Source: Nemopilema nomurai | Lineage: Eukaryota; Cnidaria; Scyphozoa; Rhizostomeae; Rhizostomatidae | Assembly (NCBI GenBank): GCA_003864495.1 | Contig: ML133498.1 | Location: 209,418 to 273,417 of the forward strand | DNA: 64,000 nt | Reading direction: 5' to 3' | Shown: positions 1-10,581 of the stretch, in pieces | Numbering within the stretch: the first letter of the stretch is position 1 | Layout: the number at the start of each line of letters is the position of its first letter | Notes under the pieces: model-generated | Told to the model about the DNA's origin: nothing | The model's database searches: none | Seen by the model: the letters and a program-made list of their open reading frames with translations, nothing else | Translations under genes and position numbers: made by a program

Positions 1-359
1 CCCTAGCATCATTTTCGTCCTAACCTCGTTTTCATGCTAGCCTCGTTTTGGTGCTGAACCCCTAGCCTCGTTTCGTTCTAAAGCCCTAGCCTCAATTTCG
101 TTCTAACCTCGTTTTCATGCTAGCCTTGTTTTGGTGCTTAAAGCTCTAGCCTCATTTTCGTCCTAACTTCATTTCCATGCTAGCCTTGTTTTGGTGCTGA
201 ACGCCCTAGCCTCGTTTTGTCCTAGCCTCGTTTCTATGCTAGCCTCGTTTGGTTCTAAAGCCCTAGCCTCGTTTTCCTCCTAGCCTTGTTTCCATGCTAG
301 CCTCGTTTCCGTCCTTGCCTCGTTTTCGTCCTAGCCTCGTTACCATGCTAGCCTCGTTT

Positions 360-1241
360 TGGTGCTAAAAGAAACAGCCTCATTTTCGTTTTAACCTCGT
401 ATTAGTCCTAGCCTCGTTTCCAAACTAGCCTCGATTTGGTGCTTAAAACCCACTCTCGTTTTCGTTATAGCCTCGTTTTGTCCTAGCCTCGTTTCCATGC
501 CAGCCTCGTTTTGGTTTTAAACCCCTAGCCTCGTTTCCCTCTTAGCCTTGTTTTCTTGCTGGCCTTGTTTTGATGCTTAAAGCCCTAGCCTCATTTTTGT
601 CCTAACCTCGTTTTCATGCTAGCCTCGTTTTGGTGCTGAACGCCCTAGCCTCGTTTTCGTCCTAGCCTCGTTTCCATGCTAGCCTCGTTTTGGTTCTAAA
701 GCCCTAGCCTCGTATTCCTCCTAGCCTTGTTTCCATGCTAGCCTCGTTTTTGTCCTTGCCTCTTTTTTGTCCTAGCCTCGTTTCCATGCTAGCCTCGATA
801 TGGTGCTAAAAGAAACAGCCTCCTTTTCGTTTTAACCTCGTATTTGTCCTAGCCTCGTTTCCATGCTAGCCTCGACTTGGTGCTTAAAACCCACTCTCGT
901 TTTCGTTGTAGCCTCGTTTTGTCCTAGCCTCGTTTCCATGCTAGCCTTGTTTTGATGCTTAAAGCTCTAGCCTCATTATCGTCCTAACCTCGTTTCCATG
1001 CTAGCCTTGTTTTGGTGCTGAACGCCCTAGCCTCGTTTTCGTCCTAGACTCGTTTCCATGCTAGCCTCGTTTTGGTGCCAGCCTCGTTTTGATGCTTAAA
1101 ACCCTAGCCTCATTTTCGTCCTAACCTCGTTTTCATGCTAGCTTTCTTTTGGTGCTGAAAGCTCTAGCCTCGTTTATGTCCTATACTCGTTTCCATGCTA
1201 GCCTCGTTTTGATGCTTAGTCCCTAGCCTCAATTTTTGTCC
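360..1241. repeat. 441-bp local tandem pair (types a and b)
   Basis: The motif TGGTGCTAAAAGAAACAGCC starts at 360 and 801, 441 bp apart. Type a reads CCTCATTTTCG, CGTATTAGTCC and CGTTATAGCC. Type b reads CCTCCTTTTCG, CGTATTTGTCC and CGTTGTAGCC. The same 441-bp spacing recurs at 10944/11385, 30506/30947, 41092/41533, 48208/48649, 50408/50849 and 53023/53464. The end of the second unit is approximate because similarity decays gradually. Confidence 0.75.
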
Positions 1242-4200
1242 TAACCTCGTTTTCATGCTATCCTCGTTTTGATGCAAAAAGCCCTAGCCTTGTTTTCGTT
1301 TAAGCTTCGTTTTCGTCCTAGTCTCGTTTCCATGCTAGCCTCGATTTGGTGCTTAAAGCCCTAACCTTTTTTTCGTTTTTGCTCCGTTTCGGCATAGTCT
1401 CATTTCCATGCTAGCCTCAATTTGTTGCTAAAAGCCCTAGGCTCAATTTCTATTTAGCCTCGATTTCCTCCTTGCCTCGTTTCCATGCTAGTCTCGTTTA
1501 GTTGCTAAAAGCCCTAGCCTCATTTTAGTCCTAGCCTTGTTTCCATGCTAGCCTCGTTTTGGTGCTAGCCTCGTTTTGATGCTTAAAGCCCTAGCCTCAT
1601 TTTTGGTCTAACCTCGTTTCGATGCTAGCCTCGTTTTGGTGCTAGAGCACTAGCCTCGTTTTCGTCCTAGCTTCGTTTAAATTCTATCCTCGTTTTGGTG
1701 CAAAAAGCCCTAGCCTTGTTTTCGTTTAAGCCTCTATTTCGTCCTAGTCTCGTTTCCATGCTAGCCTCGATTTGGTGCTTGAAGCTCTAACCTTTTTTTC
1801 GTTTTTTCCCGTTTCGTCCTTGCCTCGTTACCATGCTAGTCTCGTTTAGTTGAAAAGCCCTAGCCTCATTTTAGTCCTAGCCTCGTTTCCATGCCAGCCT
1901 CGTTTTGGTGCTAGCCTCTTTTTGATGCTTAAAGCACTAGCATCATTTTTGTCCTAACCTCGTTTTCATGCTAACCTTGTTTTGGTGCTGAAAGCTCTAG
2001 TCTCGTTTATGTCCTATACTCGTTTCCATGCTAGCCTCGTTTTTGTGTTGAACGCCCTAGCCTCGTTTTCGTCCTAGCCTCGTTCCAATGCAAGCCTCGT
2101 TTTGGTTCTAAAGTTCTAGCATCGTTTTTCTCCTAGCCTCATTTTGGTGCTAGAGCCCTAGCCTTGTTTCCATGCTAGCCTCGTTTTCATGCTAGCCTCG
2201 TTTTGATGCTTAAAGCCCTAGCTTAATTTTTGTCCTAACCTCGTTTTCATGCTAGCCTTGTTTTGATGCTTAATCCCTAGCCTCATTTTTGTCCTAACCT
2301 CGTTCCGATGCAAGCCTCGTTTTGGTTCTAAAGTTCTAACCTCGTTTTCCTCCTAGCCTTGTTTCATGGCTAGCCTCGTTTTCGTCCTTGTCTCCTTTTC
2401 GTCCTAGCCTCGTTTTCATGCTAGCCTCGTTTGGGTGCTAGAGCCCTAGCCTCGTTTTCGTCCCAGCTTTGTTTCAATTCTATTTTCGTTTTGGTGCTAA
2501 TAGACACAGCCTCGTTTTCGTTTCAACCTCGTATTTGTCATAGTCTCGTTTCCATGCTAGCCTCAATTTGTTGCTAAAAGCCCTAGCCTCAATTTCGTTT
2601 TAGCCTCGATTTCGTCCTTGCCTCGTTTCCATGCTAGTTTCGTTTAGTTGCTAAAAGCTCTAGCATACTTTTCGTCCTAACCTCGTTTTCATGCTAGCCT
2701 CGTTTTGGTGTTGAACGCCCTAGCATCGTTTTCGTCCTAGCCTCGTTCCCATGCAAGCCTCGTTTTGGTTCTAAAGTTCTAGCCTCGTTTTCCTCTTAGC
2801 CTCATTTTGGTGCTAGAGCCCTAGCCTTGTTTCCATGCTAGCCTCGTTTTCATGCTAGCCTCGTTTTGATGCTTAAAGCCCTAGCCTCATTTTTGTCCTA
2901 ACCTCGTTTTCATGCTAGCCTTGTTTTGATGCTTAATCCTAGCCTCATTTCTTGCCCTAACCTTGTTTTTATGCTAACCTCGTTTTGGTGCTGAAAGCCC
3001 TAGCCTCGTTTTCGTCCTTGCCTCATTTCCATGCTAGTCTCGTTTAGTTACTAAAAGCCCTAGCCTCGTCTTCGTCCTAGCCTTGTTTCCATGCTTCCTA
3101 GCGTTGTTTTCATTCAAGCCTCAACTTTGTGTTAGCCTTGTTTTTGTGCTAAAAGCCATAGCCTCGTTTTCGTCCAAGACTTGTTTTCATTTTAGCCTCG
3201 TTTTGTTCCTAGCCTTGTTTTGTTCCTAGCCTTGTTTTTGTGCTAAAAGCCATAGCCTCGTTTTCGTCCTACCTTCGATTCTATGCAAGCATCATTTTGG
3301 TGCTAAAGCCCTAGCCTCGTTTTCTTCCTAGTCTCGTTTCCATGCTAGCAGTGTTTTGGTGCTAAAAGCCCTAGCCTCGTTTTCGTCCAAGACTCGTTTC
3401 CATTTTAGCCTCGTTTTGTTCCTAGCCTCGTTTTGATGCTTAAAGCCCTAGCCTTATTTTCGTCCTAAACTCGTTTTCATGCTAGCCTTGTTTTGGTGCT
3501 GAAAGCTCTAGTCTCGTTTATGTCCTATACTCGTTTCCATGCAAGCCTCGTTTTGGTGTTGAACGTCCTAGACTCGTTTTCGTCCTAGCCTCGTTCCAAT
3601 GCAAGCCTCGTTTTCCTCCTAGCCTCATTTTGGTGCTAGAGCCCTAGCCTTGTTTCCATGCTAGCCTCGTTTTCATGCTAGCCTCGTTTTGATGCTTAAA
3701 GCCCTAGCTTCATTTTGGTCCTAACCTCGTTTTCATGCTAGGTTTGTTTTGATGCTTAATCCCTAGCCTCATTTTTGTCCTAACGTTGTTTTCATGCTAA
3801 CCTCGTTTTGGTGCTGAGCGCCCTAGCCTCGTTTTCGTCCTAGCCTCGTTCCCATGCAAGCCTCGTTTTGGTTCTAAAGTTCTAGCCTCGTTTTCCTCCT
3901 AGCCTTGTTTCCATGCTAGCCTCGTTTTCGTCCTTGTCTCCTTTTCATCCTAGCCTTGTTTCCATGCTAGCCTCGTTTTCGTTCTTGCCTCGTATTTGTC
4001 ATAGTCTCGTTTCCATGCTAGCCTCAATTTGTTGCTAAAAGCCCTAGCCTCAATTTCGTTTTAGCCTCGATTTCGTCCTTGCCTCGTTTCCATGCTAGTT
4101 TCGTTTAGTTGCTAAAAGCTCTAGCATCATTTTCTTCCTAACCTCGTTTTCATGCTAGCCTCGTTTTGGTGCTCAACCTCTAGCCTCGTTTTCGTTCTAG

Positions 4201-4591
4201 CCTCGTTTCCATGCAAGCCTCGTTTTGGTTCTAAAGCCCTAGCCTCATTTTCGTTCTAACCTCGTTTCCATGCTAGCCTTGTTTTGATGCTTAATCCCTA
4301 GCCTCATTTTTGTCCTAACCTCGTTTTCATGCTAACTTCAATTTGGTGCTGAGCGCCCTAGCCTCGTTTTCGTCCTAGCCTCGTTCCCATGCAAGCCTCG
4401 TTTCGGTTCTAAAGTTCTAGCCTCGTTTTCCTCCTAGCCTTGTTTCCATGCAAGCCTCGTTTTCGTCCTAGTCTCCTTTTCATCCTAGCCTTGTTTTCGT
4501 TTAAGCCTCGTTTTCGTCCTTGTTTCGTTTCCATGCTAGCTTCGATTTGGTTCTTAAAGCCCTAACGTTTTTTTCGTTTTTGCTCCGTTTC

Positions 4592-5289
4592 GGCATAGTC
4601 TCGTTTCCATGCTAGCCTCAATTTGTTGCTAAAAGCCCTAGCCTCAATTTCTATTTAGCCTCGATTTCATCCTTGCCTCGTTTCCATGCTAGTCTCGTTT
4701 AGTTGCTAAAAGCCCTAGCCTCATTTTTGTCCTAGCCTCGTTTCCATGCTAGCCTCGTTTTGGTGCTAGCCTCGTTTTGATGCTTAAAGCCCTAGCCTCA
4801 TTTTTGTTCTAACCTCGTTTCCATGCTAGCCTCGTTTTGGTGCTAGAGCTCTAGCCTCGTTTTCGTCCTAGCTTCGTTTCAAGTCTATCTTCGTTTTTGT
4901 GCTAAAAGACACAGCCTCGTTTTCGTTTCTGCTCCGTTTCGGCATAGTCTCGTTTCCATGCTAGCCTCAATTTGTTGCTAAAAGCCCTAGCCTCAATTTC
5001 TATTTAGCCTCGATTTCGTCCTTGCCTCGTTTCCATGCTAGTCTCGCTTAGTTGCTAAAAGCCCTAGCCTCATTTTTTTCCTAGCCTCGTTTCGATGCTA
5101 GCCTCGTTTTGGTGCTAGCCTCGTTTTGATGCTTAAAGCCCTAGCCTCATTTTTGGTCTAACCTCGTTTCGATGCTAGCCTCGTTTTGGTGCTAGAGCCC
5201 TAGCCTCGTTTTCATCCTAGCCTTATTTCCATGCTAGCCTCGTTTTCGTTCTAGCCTCGTTTCCATGCTAGCCTTGTTTTGGTGCTAGA
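4592..5289. repeat. 349-bp local tandem pair
   Basis: The distinctive GGCATAGTCTCG sequence, with the CTCAATTTGTTGC and CTATTTAGCCTCG stretch that follows it, starts at 4592 and 4941. Small differences mark the copies, such as CATCC versus CGTCC and TCTCGTTTAG versus TCTCGCTTAG. The ends are approximate. Confidence 0.75.
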
Positions 5290-6244
5290 GCACTAGCCTC
5301 ATTTTCGTCCAAGCTTCGTTTAAATTCTATCCTCGTTTTGGTGCAAAAAGCCCTAGCCTTGTTTTCGTTTAAGCCTCGTTTTCGTCCTAGTCTCGTTTCC
5401 ATGCTAGCCTCGATTTGGTGCTTGGAGCTCTAACCTTTTTTTCGTTTTTTCCCCGTTTCGTCCTAACCTCGTTTTCATGCTAGCCTCGTTTTGATGCTTA
5501 ATCCCTAGCCTCATTTTTGTACTAACCTCTTTTTCATGTTAACCTCGTTTTGGTGCTGAACGCCCTAGCCTCGTTTTTCTCCTAGCCTCGTTTCCATGCT
5601 AGCCTCGTTTTGGTTCTAAAGCCCTAGCCTAGTTTTTCTCCTAGCCTTGTTTCCATGCTAGCCTCGTTTTCGTCCTTGCCTCGTTTTCGTCCTCGCCTCG
5701 TTTCCATGCTAGCCTCGTTTTGGTGCTAGAGCCAAGCCTCGTTTTCGACCTAGCCTCATTTCCATGCTAAACTCGTTTAGTTACTAAAAGCCCTAGCCTC
5801 GTCTTCGTCCTAGCCTTCTTTCTATGCTTCCTAGCGTTGTTTCCATGCAAGCCTCAACTTTGTGCTAGCCTTGTTTTTGTGCTAAAAGCCATAGCCTCGT
5901 TTTCGTCCAAGACTTGTTTCCATTTTAGCCTCGTTTTTTTCCTAGCCTCGTTTTGATGCTTAAAGCCCTAGCATCATTTTCGTCCTAACCTCGTTTTCAT
6001 GCTAGCCTCGTTTTGGTGTTTAAAGCTCTAGCCTCATTTTCGTCCTAACCTCGTTTCCATGCTAGCCTTTTTTTGGTGCTGAACGCCTAGCCTCGTTTTC
6101 GTCCTAGCCTCGTTTCCATGCTAGCCTCGTTTTGGTTCTAAAGCCCTAGCCTCGTTTTCCTCCTAGCCTTGTTTCCATGCTAGCCTCGTTTTCGTCCTTG
6201 CCTCGTTTTCGTCCTAGCCTCGTTTCCATGCTAGCCTCGTTTTG
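5097..6244. repeat. 1.15-kb segment duplicated at 7891-9039
   Basis: From GCCTCGTTTTGGTGCTAGCC at 5101 this segment runs parallel to 7895 onward at an offset of 2794-2795, and ends where 6243 reads TGGTTCTAAAG but 9038 reads TGGTGCTAAAAG. Shared rare marks are CTTGGAGCTC, CTTTTTCATGTTAACC and GTGTTTAAAGC. The two copies are separated by unrelated satellite sequence, so this is not a simple tandem repeat. Confidence 0.8.
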
Positions 6245-7111
6245 GTTCTAAAGCCCTAGCCTCGTATTCCTCCTAGCCTTGTTTCCATGCTAGCCTCGTT
6301 TTTGTCCTTGCCTCTTTTTTGTCCTAGCCTCGTTTCCATGCTAGCCTCGATATGGTGCTAAAAGAAACAGCCTCCTTTTCGTTTTAACCTCGTATTTGTC
6401 CTAGCCTCGTTTCCATGCTAGCCTCGACTTGGTGCTTAAAACCCACTCTCGTTTTCGTTGTAGCCTCGTTTTGTCCTAGCCTCGTTTCCATGCTAGCCTT
6501 GTTTTGATGCTTAAAGCTCTAGCCTCATTATCGTCCTAACCTCGTTTCCATGCTAGCCTTGTTTTGGTGCTGAACGCCCTAGCCTCGTTTTCGTCCTAGA
6601 CTCGTTTCCATGCTAGCCTCGTTTTGGTGCCAGCCTCGTTTTGATGCTTAAAACCTAGCCTCATTTTCGTCCTAACCTCGTTTTCATGCTAGCTTTGTTT
6701 TGGTGCTGAAAGCTCTAGCCTCGTTTATGTCCTATACTCGTTTCCATGCTAGCCTCGTTTTGATGCTTAGTCCCTAGCCTCAATTTTTGTCCTAACCTCG
6801 TTTTCATGCTATCCTCGTTTTGATGCAAAAAGCCCTAGCCTTGTTTTCGTTTAAGCTTCGTTTTCGTCCTAGTCTCGTTTCCATGCTAGCCTCGATTTGG
6901 TGCTTAAAGCCCTAACCTTTTTTTCGTTTTTGCTCCGTTTCGGCATAGTCTCATTTCCATGCTAGCCTCAATTTGTTGCTAAAAGCCCTAGGCTCAATTT
7001 CTATTTAGCCTCGATTTCGTCCTTGCCTCGTTTCCATGCTAGTCTCGTTTAGTTGCTAAAAGCCCTAGCCTCATTTTAGTCCTAGCCTTGTTTCCATGCT
7101 AGCCTCGTTTT
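6212..7111. repeat. 0.9-kb segment duplicated from 660-1560
   Basis: Aligned at an offset of about 5552, the segment shares CGTATTCCTCC, GATATGGTGC, CATTATCGTCC, TTTTGGTGCCAGCC and the GGCATAG region (1391 and about 6943). The match ends where 1553 continues GGTGCTAGCC and 7112 continues CATGCTAGCC. Minor changes include CCTCCTTGCC against CGTCCTTGCC. Confidence 0.8.
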
Positions 7112-7890
7112 CATGCTAGCCTCGTTTTGATGCTTAAAGCCCTAGCCTCATTTTTGTCCTAACCTCGTTTTCATGCTAGCCTTGTTTTGATGCTTAGTCC
7201 CTAGCCTCATTTTTTGTCCTAACTCGTTTTCATGCTAGCCTCGTTTTCGTCCTTGCCTCATTTCCATGCTTGTCTCGTTTAGTTACTAAAAGCCCTAGCC
7301 TCATCTTCGTCCTATTCTTGTTAACATGCTTCTAGCGTTGTTTCCATGCAAGCCTCAACTTTGTGCTAGCCTTGTTATTGTGCTAAAAGCCATAGCCTCG
7401 TTTTCGTCCAAGACTTGTTTCCATTTTAGCCTCGATTTCGTCCTTGCCTCGTTTTCATGCTAGCCTCGTTTTGGTGCTGAACCCCTAGCCTCGTTTTCGT
7501 TCTAAAGCCCTAGCCTCAATTTCGTTCTAACCTCGTTTTCATGCTAGCCTTGTTTTGGTGCTTAAAGCTCTAGCCTCATTTTCGTCCTAACTTCATTTCC
7601 ATGCTAGCCTTGTTTTGGTGCTGAACGCCCTAGCCTCGTTTTTGTCCTAGCCTCGTTTCCATGCTAGCCTCGTTTTGGTTCTAAAGCCTAGCCTCGTTTT
7701 CCTCCTACCCTTGTTTCCATGCTAGCCTCGTTTCCGTCCTTGCCTCGTTTTCGTCCTAGCCTCGTTACCATGCTAGCCTCGTTTTGGTGCTAAAAGAAAC
7801 AGCCTCATTTTCGTTTTAACCTCGTATTAGTCCTAGCCTCGTTTCCAAACCAGCCTCGTTTTGGTTTTAAACCCCTAGCCTCGTTTCCAT

Positions 7891-9039
7891 GCTAGCCTCG
7901 TTTTGGTGCTAGCCTCGTTTTGATGCTTAAAGCCCTAGCCTCATTTTTGGTCTAACCTCGTTTCGATGCTAGCCTCGTTTTGGTGCTAGAGCCCTAGCCT
8001 CGTTTTCATCCTAGCCTTATTTCCATGCTAGCCTCGTTTTCGTTCTAGCCTCGTTTCCATGCTAGCCTTGTTTTGGTGCTAGAGCACTAGCCTCATTTTC
8101 GTCCAAGCTTCGTTTAAATTCTATCCTCGTTTTGGTGCAAAAAGCCCTAGCCTTGTTTTCATTTAAGCCTCGTTTTCGTCCTAGTCTCGTTTCCATGCTA
8201 GCCTCGATTTGGTGCTTGGAGCTCTAACCTTTTTTTCGTTTTTTCCCCGTTTCGTCCTAACCTCGTTTTCATGCTAGCCTCGTTTTGATGCTTAATCCCT
8301 AGCCTCATTTTTGTACTAACCTCTTTTTCATGTTAACCTCGTTTTGGTGCTGAACGCCCTAGCCTCGTTTTTCTCCTAGCCTCGTTTCCATGCTAGCCTC
8401 GTTTTGGTTCTAAAGCCCTAGCCTAGTTTTTCTCCTAGCCTTGTTTCCATGCTAGCCTCGTTTTCGTCCTTGCCTCGTTTTCGTCCTCGCCTCGTTTCCA
8501 TGCTAGCCTCGTTTTGGTGCTAGAGCCAAGCCTCGTTTTCGTCCTAGCCTCATTTCCATGCTAAACTCGTTTAGTTACTAAAAGCCCTAGCCTCGTCTTC
8601 GTCCTAGCCTTCTTTCTATGCTTCCTAGCGTTGTTTCCATGCAAGCCTCAACTTTGTGCTAGCCTTGTTTTTGTGCTAAAAGCCATAGCCTCGTTTTCGT
8701 CCAAGACTTGTTTCCATTTTAGCCTCGTTTTTTTCCTAGCCTCGTTTTGATGCTTAAAGCCCTAGCATCATTTTCGTCCTAACCTCGTTTTCATGCTAGC
8801 CTCGTTTTGGTGTTTAAAGCTCTAGCCTCATTTTCGTCCTAACCTCGTTTCCATGCTAGCCTTTTTTTGGTGCTGAACGCCCTAGCCTCGTTTTCGTCCT
8901 AGCCTCGTTTCCATGCTAGCCTCGTTTTGGTTCTAAAGCCCTAGCCTCGTTTTCCTCCTAGCCTTGTTTCCATGCTAGCCTCGTTTTCGTCCTTGCCTCG
9001 TTTTCGTCCTAGCCTCGTTTCCATGCTAGCCTCGTTTTG
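7891..9039. repeat. Second copy of the 1.15-kb segment
   Basis: This is the partner of 5097-6244 at an offset of about 2.79 kb. The same segment is present in the T3 tails and in T1 copy B because those blocks share this part. A small difference is CATTTAAGCC near 8160 in place of CGTTTAAGCC near 5366. Confidence 0.8.
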
Positions 9040-9252
9040 GTGCTAAAAGAAACAGCCTCATTTTCGTTTTAACCTCGTATTAGTCCTAGCCTCGTTTCCA
9101 TGCTAGCCTCGACTTGGTGCTTAAAACCCACTCTCGTTTTCGTTGTAGCCTCGTTTTGTCCTAGCCTCGTTTCCATGCTAGCCTCGTTTTGATGCTTAAT
9201 GCCCTAGCCTCATTTTCCTTCTAATCTCGTTTTCATGCAAGCCTTGTTTTGG

Positions 9253-10580
9253 TGCTTAAAGCTCCAGCCTCATTTTCGTCCTAACCTCGTTTCCATGCTA
9301 GCCTTGTTTTGGTGCTGAACGCCCTAGCCTCGTTTTCGTCCTAGACTCGTTTCCATGCTAGCCTCGTTTTGGTGCTAGCCTTGTTTTGATGCCTAAAACC
9401 CTAGCCTCATTTTCGTCCTAACCTCGTTTTCATGCTAGCCTCGTTTTGATGCTTAATCCCTAGCCTCATTTTTGTACTAACCTCTTTTTCATGCTAACCT
9501 CGTTTTGGTGCTGAACGCCCTAGCCTCGTTTTTGTCCTAGCCTCGTTTCCATGCTAGCCTCGTTTTGGTTCTAAAGCCCTAGCCTAGTTTTCCTCCTAGC
9601 CTTGTTTCCATGCCAGCCTCGTTTTCGTCCTTGCCTCGTTTTCGTCCTATCCTCGTTTCCATGCTAGCCTCGTATTGGTGCTAGAGCCCTAGCCTCGTTT
9701 TCGTTCTAGCCTCATTTCCATGCTAGTCTCGTTTAGTTACTAAAAGCCCTAGCCTCGTCTTCGTCCTAGCCTTGTTAACATGCTTCCTAGCGTTGTTTCC
9801 ATGCAAGCCTCAACTTTGTGCTAGCCTTGTTTTTGTGCTAAAAGCCATAGCCTCGTTTTCGTCCAAGACTTGTTTCCATTTTAGCCTCGTTTTGTTCCTA
9901 GCCTCGTTTTCATGCTTAAAGCTCCAGCCTCATTTTCGTCCTAACCTCGTTTCCATGCTAGCCTTGTTTTGGTGCTGAACGCCCTAGCCTCGTTTTCGTC
10001 CTAGACTCGTTTCCATGCTAGCCTCGTTTTGGTGCTAGCCTTGTTTTGATGCCTAAAACCCTAGCCTCATTTTCGTCCTAACCTCGTTTTCATGCTAGCC
10101 TCGTTTTGATGCTTAATCCCTAGCCTCATTTTTGTACTAACCTCTTTTTCATGCTAACCTCGTTTTGGTGCTGAACGCCCTAGCCTCGTTTTTGTCCTAG
10201 CCTCGTTTCCATGCTAGCCTCGTTTTGGTTCTAAAGCCCTAGCCTAGTTTTCCTCCTAGCCTTGTTTCCATGCCAGCCTCGTTTTCGTCCTTGCCTCGTT
10301 TTCGTCCTATCCTCGTTTCCATGCTAGCCTCGTATTGGTGCTAGAGCCCTAGCCTCGTTTTCGTTCTAGCCTCATTTCCATGCTAGTCTCGTTTAGTTAC
10401 TAAAAGCCCTAGCCTCGTCTTCGTCCTAGCCTTGTTAACATGCTTCCTAGCGTTGTTTCCATGCAAGCCTCAACTTTGTGCTAGCCTTGTTTTTGTGCTA
10501 AAAGCCATAGCCTCGTTTTCGTCCAAGACTTGTTTCCATTTTAGCCTCGTTTTGTTCCTAGCCTCGTTTTCATGCTTAAA
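9253..10580. repeat. 660-bp tandem duplication, T1 copy A
   Basis: The sequence from 9253 repeats from 9913 with no difference that I can see by eye. Landmarks are GCTCCAGCC at 9261/9921 and TTGTTAACATGC at 9772/10432. The period of 660 equals eleven 60-bp units. The near identity points to a recent duplication. The equivalent stretches in T2 blocks (near 20.78, 47.70, 52.74 and 63.48 kb) are single. Confidence 0.9.
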
Positions 10581-10581
10581 G

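Larger units (their letters stand above)
1..10581. repeat. Higher-order block T1, copy A
   Basis: This block is about 10.58 kb of diverged 60-bp units. It aligns with 30146-40729 almost base for base and, over about its first 6.2 kb, with T2 blocks at 10582 and 40730. T1-specific marks are the shortened CTCGTTTCGTTCTAAAG near 68, CGTTTGGTTCTAAAG near 246, TAGTTGAAAAGCCC near 1848, and the loss of a roughly 60-bp unit near 2394 that T2 retains (12980-13040). Its final 4.8 kb (from about 5.8 kb) is the same as the end of T3 blocks. Internally it is a mosaic: 660-1560 recurs at 6212-7111, 5097-6244 recurs at 7891-9039, and 28-428 recurs near 7450-7855. Confidence 0.85.

Noticed and set aside
9772..9978. 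Open frame of 68 codons on the plus strand, with copies at 29341, 39920 and 59540 and related versions at 20782, 26836, 37415, 49848 and 57035
   Set aside because: It is pure satellite sequence. It is open only because several CTAG sites are changed in this module, and it recurs only because the module recurs. The translation is a Leu/Phe/Ser-rich repeat with no signal of a known family, and related versions differ by frame-changing events.
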